Part shown: in pieces, positions 8,847 through 16,305 of the stretch
Numbering within the stretch: the stretch's first letter is position 1
How the letters are laid out: each line of letters opens with the position of its first letter
From: JAUVXE01 sp964349355
Lineage (GTDB): Bacteria; Actinomycetota; Coriobacteriia; Anaerosomatales; SLCP01
Length of the DNA: 29,536 nt
NCBI GenBank assembly: GCA_964349355.1
Contig: CAYGFZ010000024.1
Location: 1-29,536, forward strand
Reading direction: 5' to 3'
Notes under the pieces: generated by a model
Database searches by the model: none
What the model saw: only the letters and a program-made list of their open reading frames with translations
What the model was told of the DNA's origin: nothing
Program-made: the position numbers and the translations under genes

Positions 8847-8861
8847 GCCCGTCCGGCTCAG
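8843..8861. terminator. Hairpin shared by the convergent hflX and lexA ends
   Basis: CTGAGCC (8843-8849) pairs perfectly with GGCTCAG (8855-8861) around a 5-base loop. The stem contains the TGA of hflX (8844-8846) on the plus strand and the TGA of lexA (8858-8860) on the minus strand. There is no T run on either side, so it may act as a bidirectional 3'-end structure rather than a classical intrinsic terminator. Confidence 0.5.
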
Positions 8862-9481
8862 AACCGCCTGAAGAGTGCGACCACCTTGCCGAGAATGGTC
8901 ACATCGGTGGCGTAGATCGGTTCGAGCGCGGAGTTCTCGGGTTGCAGGCGGATACGATCCGCCTCACGGAAGTACCTCTTGACCGTAGCGTCCTCGTCGA
9001 GCATGGCCACGACGATGTCGCCGTTGGCTGCGTGTGTCTGCTGGCGGACGACGACGTAGTCACCGTCGAGAATCCCGGCCTCGATCATCGAGTCTCCGCG
9101 GACCCTGAGTATGAACGTCGACTCATCTGCCATCTCCGACGGTAGGGACATGGTCGACTCTATGTTCTCGGCAGCGAGAATGGGGGAGCCTGCGGCGACC
9201 TGGCCGACCAGCGGAACAGCGCGTACCTGATCGTAGTCGATAGCTCGCCCGGTATCTCTGTAGTCCAGCACCTCGAGTGCCCGTGGCTTGGACGGATCTC
9301 TCCGGATGAACCCCTTGGCCTCGAGAGCGGCTAGATGTGAATGCACGGTGGAAGACGAGGAGAGCCCGACGGCCTCACCGATCTCTCTCACCGATGGCGG
9401 AAAGCCGCGGCGATGGATCTCCGAACGGATGAAGTCGAGGATCTGTGTCTGGCGACCCGTCATCTCACGTTTGTAGGGCAT
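8858..9481 (-). CDS. lexA: LexA repressor, SOS regulator
   Basis: LexA represses DNA-damage genes and is inactivated by RecA-stimulated self-cleavage. The 207-residue product has an N-terminal winged helix (TGRQTQILDFI, GFPPSVREIGEAVGLSS, VHSHLAALEAKGFIRRD) and a C-terminal S24 peptidase domain. The cleavage site Ala97-Gly98 (QVAAGSP) and the Ser131 (GDSMIEAGI) / Lys168 (DATVKRYF) dyad are all present, so autocleavage should work. The start is ATG 9481 with a GAGGGGGA ribosome site just upstream. A LexA box over its predicted transcription start indicates autorepression. It is divergent from the LysM gene and convergent with hflX. Confidence 0.97.
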   Translation of the reverse strand: MPYKREMTGRQTQILDFIRSEIHRRGFPPSVREIGEAVGLSSSSTVHSHLAALEAKGFIRRDPSKPRALEVLDYRDTGRAIDYDQVRAVPLVGQVAAGSPILAAENIESTMSLPSEMADESTFILRVRGDSMIEAGILDGDYVVVRQQTHAANGDIVVAMLDEDATVKRYFREADRIRLQPENSALEPIYATDVTILGKVVALFRRF

Positions 9482-9498
9482 CTCGTCCCCCTCGCAAC

Positions 9499-9512
9499 CG
9501 AAAGCGTGTTCG
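9499..9512 (-). promoter_or_regulatory. LexA box in the lexA promoter
   Basis: Read on the plus strand, 9499-9512 is CGAAAGCGTGTTCG, one mismatch from the Gram-positive SOS consensus CGAACRNRYGTTCG. It lies immediately downstream of the predicted lexA -10, covering the expected transcription start, which fits autorepression. Confidence 0.75.
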
Positions 9513-9518
9513 GCTGAA

Positions 9519-9548
9519 AGTGTAGACCATTACCACGCAGGGTGGCAA
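9519..9548 (-). promoter_or_regulatory. Putative lexA promoter
   Basis: On the minus strand, TTGCCA (9548-9543) and TACACT (9524-9519) are separated by 18 bp. The predicted start, near 9512, falls inside the LexA box and leaves a leader of about 30 nt before the lexA ATG. Confidence 0.6.
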
Positions 9549-9554
9549 ACACCC

Positions 9555-9581
9555 GTTCGACTCGGCCCTTGCGAGTCGAAC
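9555..9581. repeat. 10-bp perfect inverted repeat overlapping a LexA box
   Basis: GTTCGACTCG (9555-9564) and its exact reverse complement CGAGTCGAAC (9572-9581) flank a 7-base loop. The right arm ends with the CGAAC half-site of the LexA box at 9577-9590, and the left arm carries a matching GTTCG. It could be an extra operator element or a hairpin; it lies upstream of the predicted transcription starts of both genes. Confidence 0.6.
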
Positions 9582-9597
9582 GTATGTTTGGTACGGT
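9569..9597 (+). promoter_or_regulatory. Putative SOS-controlled promoter of the LysM gene
   Basis: TTGCGA (9569-9574) and the weak -10 TACGGT (9592-9597) are 17 bp apart. One LexA box lies in the spacer and a second just downstream, so bound LexA would block the promoter completely. The -10 matches poorly, so the exact promoter is uncertain. Confidence 0.4.
9577..9590 (+). promoter_or_regulatory. LexA box 1 of the LysM gene
   Basis: CGAACGTATGTTTG fits the pattern CGAACRNRYGTTYG. It lies 26 bp, start to start, from a perfect box. Confidence 0.75.
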
Positions 9598-9602
9598 GCA
9601 AG

Positions 9603-9616
9603 CGAACATATGTTCG
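9603..9616 (+). promoter_or_regulatory. LexA box 2 of the LysM gene (perfect palindrome)
   Basis: CGAACATATGTTCG is a perfect 14-bp palindrome and an exact match to the actinobacterial/Bacillus SOS box. Confidence 0.92.
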
Positions 9617-9686
9617 TCTCTCGATGTCAGAGCCAATCGCTAGGATTCAGGAACATCCTGTCATTGGCACGAAAGAGGGGTTCGAC

Positions 9687-10070
9687 ATGCGCACTGCAGA
9701 CAAGTCGTGGAGCGGAGGACACCGCTGTCGACGGTCCGAGGATGGTCAGCCATCATCCGGTGGGACACGGCTGTTCGCCGAGTGGCTGCTTGTCGGCCTG
9801 ATCGCACTAGGCCTCCTGCTGGCCTACGTATCCTACGCCCGGAGTGCCGACCCGGAACTACCTGCGACCAGCGAGGTGCTGGTAGATACCGGAGACACGC
9901 TGTGGTCCCTGGCCCGAGCCAACCCGGTCCCGGGACTGTCTACTTCACAGACAGCTGTGCTGATCGCATCTGTCAACGGGATCGACGCGGCCTCCTTGCG
10001 CGCAGGAGCGCGACTCACGGTTCCTGCGAACGCCGACCGCCCTGCGTTTGAGATCGCGTCTAGCGAATAG
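9687..10070 (+). CDS. Membrane-anchored LysM protein, probable SOS cell-division inhibitor
   Basis: The 127-residue product has a basic N-terminus, one membrane segment (about residues 31-49, AEWLLVGLIALGLLLAYVSY) and an extracytoplasmic LysM domain from about 61 to 113 (VLVDTGDTLWSLARAN to ARLTVPA). LysM domains bind peptidoglycan. The layout matches YneA of Bacillus and Rv2719c/ChiZ of Mycobacterium, which are SOS-induced division suppressors next to lexA; in mycobacteria the order lexA, LysM gene, nrdR is the same. Two LexA boxes upstream support damage induction. ATG 9687 is chosen because AGAGGGG precedes it; the in-frame ATG at 9624 has no ribosome site. The division-inhibitor role is inferred from context. 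Confidence 0.85.
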   Translation: MRTADKSWSGGHRCRRSEDGQPSSGGTRLFAEWLLVGLIALGLLLAYVSYARSADPELPATSEVLVDTGDTLWSLARANPVPGLSTSQTAVLIASVNGIDAASLRAGARLTVPANADRPAFEIASSE

Positions 10071-10130
10071 GGGGCGGGGGAGCGAACCACTTACCGATTC
10101 GTGCAATAGTCGCCGGTTCTTCTGTTGTCC

Positions 10131-10146
10131 CCCCAATATCTTGTGT
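10131..10146 (+). promoter_or_regulatory. NrdR box 1
   Basis: CCCCAATATCTTGTGT matches 13 of 16 positions of the NrdR consensus ACACWATATATWGTGT. Its partner lies 31 bp downstream, an integral number of helical turns, as is typical for NrdR operators. Confidence 0.8.
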
Positions 10147-10161
10147 GTTAGTCTCACAAAC

Positions 10162-10177
10162 AGCCAAGATATAGGGG
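10162..10177 (+). promoter_or_regulatory. NrdR box 2
   Basis: AGCCAAGATATAGGGG matches about 11 of 16 consensus positions and starts 31 bp after box 1. It runs into the GGGGTGAGG ribosome site of nrdR, so NrdR binding should repress its own gene and the downstream nrd operon if that is read from the same promoter. Confidence 0.7.
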
Positions 10178-10184
10178 TGAGGAC

Positions 10185-10637
10185 ATGCGTTGTCCGTTCT
10201 GCGGTCACGATGAGACGAAGGTCGTCGACTCCAGGGTCTCGGAGTCCCAGGATGCCATTCGGCGACGTCGAGAATGCCTCTCATGTCAGAAAAGGTTCAC
10301 CACCTATGAGCGACGTGAAGAGATGCCGCTCATGGTCGTCAAACGCGATGACACTACGGAGCCGTTCGAAAGAGGAAAATTGCTCCGCGGCCTGGTCGTC
10401 GCAACGGCCAAACGCGATGTCGGCACCGAGCGCCTCGAAGCACTGATCGACGACATCGAAGCGCAGCTCCACAACGAGTTTCGCTACGAGATCGACTCGA
10501 CCGTGCTCGGCGACATGGTCCTCGAGCGGCTAAAAGACCTCGACAAGGTCGCGTACGTACGTTTCGCCTCGGTCTATAAGTCCTTCGAGGACGTAGACGA
10601 GTTCACATCAGAGTTGCGGGGTCTAAAGAAACGATGA
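10185..10637 (+). CDS. nrdR: Transcriptional repressor NrdR
   Basis: NrdR senses ATP/dATP and represses ribonucleotide reductase operons. The 150-residue product has the N-terminal zinc ribbon with Cys3, Cys6, Cys31 and Cys34 (MRCPFCGHDE, ECLSCQKRF) and an ATP-cone from about residue 49 (VVKRDDTTEPFERGKLLRGL). Length and motifs are normal. ATG 10185 has the strong ribosome site GGGGTGAGG. Two NrdR boxes lie directly upstream, and the anaerobic reductase gene follows 56 bp downstream, so NrdR probably controls both itself and nrdD. Confidence 0.97.
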   Translation: MRCPFCGHDETKVVDSRVSESQDAIRRRRECLSCQKRFTTYERREEMPLMVVKRDDTTEPFERGKLLRGLVVATAKRDVGTERLEALIDDIEAQLHNEFRYEIDSTVLGDMVLERLKDLDKVAYVRFASVYKSFEDVDEFTSELRGLKKR

Positions 10638-10693
10638 GCCGGTCACCCGCGATTTCCGCGAACTGACAGGCCAACCGAGAATTGGAGAGCGGA

Positions 10694-12862
10694 ATGGTCA
10701 TGGAGCGTGTGGTCAACGTTATCAAGCCCGGCTCGGGTGGCCCCGGCGCAGATGCCACCGATATCGCACTCCTCGTTTCCACGACGTCTCGCCAGGAGAT
10801 CGATGTCTGGGACCGTTCGCGGATCACCGACTCACTCGTCAAAGAAGCCTCTCTTGCTCCACACGTCGCCGAAGAGATAGCCACTGCTGTCGAAGAGAGG
10901 ATCGACGCGACCAACCTTGTCACGGTGACCACTGCGATCATCCGCGAGATGGTCGACCTCGAGCTTCTCGAGCGAGGCATGACTCTCGCTCACAAGCGGC
11001 ATAGCCATCTCGGGCTACCGATGTGGGACGTCGACCAGATCATCACCAACGCCAACACCGAGAACAGCAACACGACCCACAATCCTGAGTCGGTCAATCT
11101 CACCATCGCCGAGACCATCCTGAAAGAGTACGCACTGCGCCGCGTCTTCTCCGAGGATGTCGCAGAAGCGCACTACGTCGGAGACGTCCACCTTCATGAC
11201 CTCGGCTTCATCATCCGGCCGTACTGCGGGGGACACAGCCTCGAGTACATCAAGAAGTACGGCCTGAACCTCCCGAACATCACGAGTGTCTCCAAGCCGG
11301 CTCGCCACGCCGAGGTCCTCATCGGACACATGGTCAAGATGGCGTCTGCGCTGCAGGGGCACTATGCGGGAGCAGTAGGGTGGGAAGCGGTCAACGTCTT
11401 TTTCGCTCCCTATCTGGTCGGAAAGACCGACGATGAGATCGCACAGCTAGCAGAGATGCTGATCTTCGAGTTCAATCAGCTCGCTGGCGCCCGCGGCAGC
11501 CAGGTCGTCTTCACCGACTTCAACCTCTACTTCAACGTTCCGGCCCACTTCGCGGATACCCCCGCTATTGGGCCGGGCGGCACATACACGGGGAAGACCT
11601 ACCGTGACTACGAGCCTGAAGCACAGCGATTCGTGCGAGCAATGATGAACATCTATCTGCAGGGAGACGCCACCGGAAAGACGTTCGTCTTCCCAAAGCC
11701 GCTTCTACATATCAGTGAAGATTTCTTCCGCACTCCCGGGCACCAGGAGTTCCTTGATCTCGCCTGTGCTGTAGCGAGCAAGCAGGGGATCACCTATTTC
11801 GTCTTCGACCGCGGTGATGAAGTCACCGTGTCGCAGTGTTGCAGGCTCAAGCTCAAGTTGAGCCGGGATCAACTCAAGGAAACATCCACGCCCGAGGTGA
11901 TGCGCTTCTCAGCCCTGCAGAACGTGACCGTGAACCTGCCGCGGATCGCCTACAAGTCCGCCGGCAGCGACCAAGCGCTCTTCATGGAGCTCAACCGTAC
12001 CCTCGAGCTCGTTGCGAAAGCGCACGTTCAGAAGCGGGCGTTCATCCAGGAGTTGTTCGATCTTGGATCCGAGGGGCCCCTCGGCCTGCTCACCCAGAAC
12101 CTCGATGGCGAGCCGTACTTGAAGATGGGCCGGCTCACATATCTTGCAGGACTGATCGGGCTCAACGAGCTGGTCCAGGTCCACACCGGTGCACAACTCC
12201 ACGAATCAGACACAGCCCTCCGGTTCGGGTTGAAGGTCATCTCAGCCATGAACCTCAAGTGCAAGGAGTTGTCAGAGCGCCACGGGATCAACATGATCCT
12301 CGAGGAAAGCCCTGCTGAGTCCGCTGGATATCGGCTCGCGAAACTCGACATGAAGTACTGGCCTTCGCAGACCGCCGCGGTTGTTAAGGGTGACCTGACG
12401 GCCGACACGTACTACTACACCAATTCGATCCATCTCGCGGTCGACGCCGATGTTGACTACGTGGAACGAGTCGAGAAGCAGTCCCGTTTCCACCCCCTCA
12501 TCGAGGCAGGTGCCATTGTCCACGTCTGGCTGGGTGAGAATGAGCCGGATCCCGGCTCTATCCGCTCGTTCGTCGAGAAGACGTTCCGCAACACGCAGTG
12601 CTCACAAATCGCATTCAGCCCCGAATTCACCGTCTGTGAGACCTGCCGTCGCACAAGCCGTGGCCTGAAGACCCAGTGCCCACTGTGCGGAAGCCTGGAT
12701 GTCTACGGTGTCACGCGAATCGTCGGATACTTCAGCAAGGTCCAGACCTGGAACCGCAGCAAAGTTGGTGAGCTATACGACCGTGTCCGCACCGGACTTA
12801 TCCACGAATATTCGGCAAACGCAGAGAATACTCTGCCCGAATCACCAGGGGACTGCCAGTGA
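10694..12862 (+). CDS. nrdD: Anaerobic (class III) ribonucleoside-triphosphate reductase NrdD
   Basis: NrdD reduces ribonucleotides to deoxyribonucleotides without oxygen, using a glycyl radical made by NrdG. The 722-residue protein has an N-terminal ATP-cone for allosteric control (about residues 8-95), then the catalytic barrel with VGDVHLHDLGFIIRPYCGGH (Cys178) and VSQCCRLKLK (Cys382/383). A C-terminal zinc site is formed by Cys648, Cys651, Cys662 and Cys665. The predicted glycyl radical is Gly678 in RIVGYFS. I prefer ATG 10694, after GGAGAG (10684-10689); ATG 10700 or TTG 10682 are possible. The end overlaps the redoxin gene by 4 bp, and nrdG follows. The redoxin suggests a thiol electron donor rather than formate. 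Confidence 0.95.
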   Translation: MVMERVVNVIKPGSGGPGADATDIALLVSTTSRQEIDVWDRSRITDSLVKEASLAPHVAEEIATAVEERIDATNLVTVTTAIIREMVDLELLERGMTLAHKRHSHLGLPMWDVDQIITNANTENSNTTHNPESVNLTIAETILKEYALRRVFSEDVAEAHYVGDVHLHDLGFIIRPYCGGHSLEYIKKYGLNLPNITSVSKPARHAEVLIGHMVKMASALQGHYAGAVGWEAVNVFFAPYLVGKTDDEIAQLAEMLIFEFNQLAGARGSQVVFTDFNLYFNVPAHFADTPAIGPGGTYTGKTYRDYEPEAQRFVRAMMNIYLQGDATGKTFVFPKPLLHISEDFFRTPGHQEFLDLACAVASKQGITYFVFDRGDEVTVSQCCRLKLKLSRDQLKETSTPEVMRFSALQNVTVNLPRIAYKSAGSDQALFMELNRTLELVAKAHVQKRAFIQELFDLGSEGPLGLLTQNLDGEPYLKMGRLTYLAGLIGLNELVQVHTGAQLHESDTALRFGLKVISAMNLKCKELSERHGINMILEESPAESAGYRLAKLDMKYWPSQTAAVVKGDLTADTYYYTNSIHLAVDADVDYVERVEKQSRFHPLIEAGAIVHVWLGENEPDPGSIRSFVEKTFRNTQCSQIAFSPEFTVCETCRRTSRGLKTQCPLCGSLDVYGVTRIVGYFSKVQTWNRSKVGELYDRVRTGLIHEYSANAENTLPESPGDCQ

Positions 12863-13104
12863 ATATCAAGCTCTTCATCAAAGATGACTGCCCGCGCTGC
12901 CCGGCTGCGAAACGCGCATGCGAAGGCATCGACGCCCTCGAGGTCTGGGATGTTGCCAGCATCGACGGTCTCGCCGAGGCGGCGTTCTATGGGATCCTGG
13001 CCACCCCTACTGTGCTCGTGGTCGATTCCGCAGGAGCAGAGATCGCCAGTTGGCGCGGAGAAGCCCCCGACCGCTCAGCCCTGACTGCGTACCTCGTACA
13101 GTAA
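12859..13104 (+). CDS. Glutaredoxin/thioredoxin-like redoxin with CPRC motif
   Basis: The 81-residue protein starts MNIKLFIKDDCPRCPAAKRA; CPRC is a redox-active CxxC at the end of the first strand, and GILATPTVLVVD supplies the cis-proline (TP) of the thioredoxin fold. The size and position between nrdD and nrdG suggest that it delivers electrons to NrdD, in the role of an NrdH-type redoxin. GTG 12859 overlaps the nrdD stop by 4 bp (GTGA), and its own TAA overlaps the nrdG ATG by one base, so the three are tightly coupled. Specific partnership with NrdD is inferred. Confidence 0.87.
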   Translation: MNIKLFIKDDCPRCPAAKRACEGIDALEVWDVASIDGLAEAAFYGILATPTVLVVDSAGAEIASWRGEAPDRSALTAYLVQ

Positions 13105-13862
13105 TGACCACGTCCGCAGTCCACACCACTGAGCGCCTTTCGGTCGCAGTCGATCACTGTGGCGGCGGATGCCCGTCGCTCCGCCTGGCAGGTCACATGC
13201 CCACGGGGATGCTCGATTGGCCCGGGCTTGTGACCACCACACTCTTCCTCAGCGGGTGTCCTCTGCGCTGTCCGTACTGCCATAACCCGGGGTTGCTAGT
13301 CCCACACTCCGATCACGCAACCTGGGAGAGGGTCGCCACACACCTCTCCGTTCGCCGCGGCTGGATCGACGGGGTAGTCGTCAGCGGGGGTGAGCCTACC
13401 GCCGACCCCGATATCCTCCAGCTTCTCGAAGCACTCGCCGAACGGGGACTTCGCGTGAAACTCGACACCAACGGCATCGCTCCGGGTGTCCTTCGCACGA
13501 TTCTGGAAGAGGAGCTGGTCGACTACGTCGCGCTCGACGTCAAGACTTTTCCCGACCGCTACCACCTCCTCGGCTCCCCAGAAGCCGGCGCCGCGATGTG
13601 CGAGAGTATCGATCTGCTGCTCACCGCGGGGATCGACCACGAGTTTCGCACAACCGTTTTCCCACCCGTCATCGAGCCGTCAGAACTTCCGCGACTCGTC
13701 GGCCTGCTGGAAGGTGGCCGCCTGTACGCACTGCAACAGTATCGTCCAGGCAAGACCCTCGATCCCTCTGCCGAGGCAGTACCTCCGGCCTCTCCGCTCG
13801 ACTTGCTGGCAGCTGCCGAGGCGTGCTCGCAGACTCTACCGACCATCACGCGAGGAGTGTGA
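13104..13862 (+). CDS. nrdG: Anaerobic ribonucleotide reductase activating protein NrdG (radical SAM)
   Basis: NrdG uses a 4Fe-4S cluster and SAM to form the glycyl radical on NrdD. The 252-residue product has the radical SAM motif Cys52-x3-Cys56-x2-Cys59 (GCPLRCPYCHNP) preceded by GMLDWPGLVTTTLF, and the VVSGGEPTADPD block. It is longer than the E. coli enzyme (about 154 residues) and resembles the longer NrdG form common in anaerobes, similar to pyruvate formate-lyase activases; the adjacent nrdD fixes the assignment. ATG 13104 overlaps the redoxin stop by one base. Confidence 0.93.
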   Translation: MTTSAVHTTERLSVAVDHCGGGCPSLRLAGHMPTGMLDWPGLVTTTLFLSGCPLRCPYCHNPGLLVPHSDHATWERVATHLSVRRGWIDGVVVSGGEPTADPDILQLLEALAERGLRVKLDTNGIAPGVLRTILEEELVDYVALDVKTFPDRYHLLGSPEAGAAMCESIDLLLTAGIDHEFRTTVFPPVIEPSELPRLVGLLEGGRLYALQQYRPGKTLDPSAEAVPPASPLDLLAAAEACSQTLPTITRGV

Positions 13863-13869
13863 CGCTGTC

Positions 13870-14301
13870 GTGCGCATGGAGATCAAGCGTCTTGACCCCG
13901 GACTACCTCTTCCTCGATATGCACACCAGGGTGATGCTGGTCTGGACCTCTATGCGACCACTGAGGTCACCCTTCAACCCCACCAGAGAGAACTCATACC
14001 CACCGGTATCGCAGTCGCCATTCCGGAGGGGTATGCGGGGTTCGTTCAGCCGCGGAGCGGACTAGCCATCAGGCACGGACTGAGCCTCGTGAACACGCCC
14101 GGCCTCATCGATAGCCACTATCGCGGCGAGATCAAGGTCATCGCCGTGAATCTCGACGCCAGCGCACCCATAACCATCAGCCGGGGCGACAAGGTGGCCC
14201 AACTCGTCGTTCAGCCTGTCGCCACGGTAGAACTCGCCGAAGTCGACCTGCTCGATTCGACTGAAAGAGGGGAGGGGGGGTTTGGAAGCACCGGAGTCTG
14301 A
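13870..14301 (+). CDS. dut: dUTP diphosphatase
   Basis: The enzyme hydrolyses dUTP to dUMP and pyrophosphate, limiting uracil in DNA and feeding dTMP synthesis. All five trimeric dUTPase motifs are present in the 143-residue protein: DAGLDLYA, PRSGLA, GLIDSHYRGEI, GDKVAQLVV and the C-terminal RGEGGFGSTG arm. I chose GTG 13870, after GAGGAG (13852-13857); ATG 13876 is an alternative. It lies 7 bp after nrdG, so it is part of the nucleotide operon, and its end overlaps the Nudix gene by 20 bases. Confidence 0.95.
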   Translation: MRMEIKRLDPGLPLPRYAHQGDAGLDLYATTEVTLQPHQRELIPTGIAVAIPEGYAGFVQPRSGLAIRHGLSLVNTPGLIDSHYRGEIKVIAVNLDASAPITISRGDKVAQLVVQPVATVELAEVDLLDSTERGEGGFGSTGV

Positions 14302-14746
14302 CGCCGTGCGCGTACGCGTGGCGGCGCTGATCCTCCTCGATCGTAACGTTGTACTCGTCCGACACCGCAAGGCGGGCTCAGTCTATCATCTGCTTCCAGG
14401 CGGCGGGGTCGAGTATGGAGAGACCCTTGCATCAGCACTTGTACGAGAGGTTTTTGAGGAAACCGGTCTGTCGATCGAGTGTGGGCGACCGCTCGTCATC
14501 AACGACACCATCGATCCTTCCGGTACCCGTCACCTCGTGAACATCACCTTCTGGGCGACCATCACGGGCGGCACACTCACCGGCACGCCTCTCGACGCTC
14601 GTATCGAAGCAGTCGAACTCGTCTTACCTGAGCGACTATCCCACCTGGATCTCCGTCCACCGATCGCTCACGCGCTCGTTCACGCGATCGATGATCCGGC
14701 CTCCTTCCAGACCACTTATCTTGGTGGAGTCTTCACCGAGGAGTGA
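14282..14746 (+). CDS. Nudix hydrolase
   Basis: The 154-residue protein carries a complete Nudix box (G-x5-E-x7-REVFEETGL) within about residues 41-64, the Mg-binding motif for cleaving nucleoside diphosphate derivatives. The substrate cannot be read from the sequence; placement after dut suggests nucleotide-pool cleaning, which is inference. The start TTG 14282 is supported by a long purine run (14268-14280) immediately upstream; GTG 14306 is an alternative that would avoid overlap with dut. The 127 bp downstream to the permease hold no riboswitch or promoter that I can recognise. Confidence 0.87.
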   Translation: MEAPESDAVRVRVAALILLDRNVVLVRHRKAGSVYHLLPGGGVEYGETLASALVREVFEETGLSIECGRPLVINDTIDPSGTRHLVNITFWATITGGTLTGTPLDARIEAVELVLPERLSHLDLRPPIAHALVHAIDDPASFQTTYLGGVFTEE

Positions 14747-14873
14747 GTTGCGCTACCAACATGACATAACACGTAGAACTGCCTGAGAGGAGGCCGAGAA
14801 GGGGACACCACGACTCGCAAGAGCGCTGAGTATCTGACTCGTATCCGACACACGAAACCACCAAGGGAGTGAG

Positions 14874-16292
14874 ATGGAGGGCTTCTTCAAGTTCCAAGAG
14901 CGCGGGACCGATCTCAAGACCGAAATCATCGCTGGTATCGCAACGTTCATGACCATGGCGTACATCATCTTCGTCAATCCTGGCATCCTGTCGGCAGCCG
15001 GCGTGCCGTTTGCAGGAGCAGCCACGGCGACCGCGCTCGGAGCGGCGCTGATGTGTATCTGTATGGGATTCATCACAAACCGTCCCTTCGCACTGGCCTC
15101 GGGCATGGGCCTCAACGCGGTCGTGACCTTCTCGGTCATCGGCTTCCAGCAAGCCAACGTGCCCTGGCAGGTCGGCATGTCTGTCATCTTCGTCGAAGGT
15201 ATCCTTATCCTCATCCTGGTACTCACAGGCCTCCGAGAAGCGGTCATGAACGCCATCCCGCTCGACCTCAAGCGCGCGATCGGTGTTGGCATCGGCCTTT
15301 TCATCACCACGATCGGTCTGAACCAGGGTGGTGTCATTCGCCCGGCACCGATCACACTCGTGTCGCTCGGCGACTTCACCCAGCCATACGTCTGGGTCAC
15401 CCTGATCGGGCTCGCCTCGATCCTCATCTTCATGGCGCTCAAGATCAAAGGCGATATCCTCTGGGGCATCCTTGTCGCGACCGGAGCGGCTCTGCTGTTC
15501 GGCGTCACATCTCTTCCGAGCCAGGTCGTGGCACCTCTCGACTTCTCCACATTCTGGGCGCCATTCCATCAGGTAGAGGGTGGTCTTGCCATCACCCAGA
15601 TCTTCACTCCGGTGCTCCTTGTCGCCGTATTCGCGATCATGCTCACGGACTTCTTCGACACCATGGGCACCGTTGTGGCAGTTGGAGAGCAGGCAGGGTT
15701 CGTAGAGCCCGACGGCAAGGTGCCCGGCATCCGTGACATCCTGGTAGTGGACTCTGCAGCCGCAAGCGTCGGCGGACTCTTCGGCGCAAGCTCGATCACC
15801 ACATACATCGAGTCCGCTGCGGGTGTTGCCGAGGGGGGCCGCACGGGCTTCACACCCGTCGTAACCGGCGTCCTCTTTGCCGCTGCCGCCTTCTTCGCCC
15901 CGATCGTGGCGATGGTCGGCGGGGGAGCCATCATCCCCAATGAACTGCAGTACGCACTCTACGGCGGCTCCGGCTTCCAGGCCCCGGGAGGCGACTACTT
16001 CGTCTATCCGATCACCGCGGGCGCCCTCATCATCGTCGGCTTCCTGATGATGCAGACAGTTCGTGAGATTCCCTGGACGGATCTCGAAGAAGCGTTCCCC
16101 GCGTTCCTCACGATCGTCGGAATCCCTCTGACCTACAACATCAGCTACGGAATCGGCTTCGGCTTCATCAGCTGGGTCCTCATCAAGGTCTTCCACGGCA
16201 AAGCACGCGAGGTCCACTGGCTCATGTGGATCGTCGCGGCGGCCTTCGTGCTCGCATTCCTCGAGCCTGCACTCATGGCTCTCGTGGCTTAG
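14874..16292 (+). CDS. NCS2-family purine permease (AzgA/PbuG-like)
   Basis: The 472-residue membrane protein starts MEGFFKFQERGTDLKTEII, followed by GIATFMTMAYIIFVNP, the signature of the AzgA-type branch of nucleobase:cation symporters for adenine, guanine or hypoxanthine. ASGMGLNAVVTFSV, LTDFFDTMGT and GASSITTYIESAAGV are further AzgA blocks, and about a dozen hydrophobic segments span the protein. ATG 14874 follows AAGGGAGTGAG. The next gene, 13 bp downstream, is a second nucleobase permease, suggesting an uptake operon that complements apt and hpt further along. The exact purine is inferred. Confidence 0.9.
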   Translation: MEGFFKFQERGTDLKTEIIAGIATFMTMAYIIFVNPGILSAAGVPFAGAATATALGAALMCICMGFITNRPFALASGMGLNAVVTFSVIGFQQANVPWQVGMSVIFVEGILILILVLTGLREAVMNAIPLDLKRAIGVGIGLFITTIGLNQGGVIRPAPITLVSLGDFTQPYVWVTLIGLASILIFMALKIKGDILWGILVATGAALLFGVTSLPSQVVAPLDFSTFWAPFHQVEGGLAITQIFTPVLLVAVFAIMLTDFFDTMGTVVAVGEQAGFVEPDGKVPGIRDILVVDSAAASVGGLFGASSITTYIESAAGVAEGGRTGFTPVVTGVLFAAAAFFAPIVAMVGGGAIIPNELQYALYGGSGFQAPGGDYFVYPITAGALIIVGFLMMQTVREIPWTDLEEAFPAFLTIVGIPLTYNISYGIGFGFISWVLIKVFHGKAREVHWLMWIVAAAFVLAFLEPALMALVA

Positions 16293-16305
16293 GGCTGATG
16301 CGACA

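Noticed and set aside
14747..14873. Purine or other riboswitch upstream of the NCS2 permease
   Set aside because: The 127-base region lacks the conserved three-way-junction core of purine riboswitches, and no other riboswitch class that I know fits.
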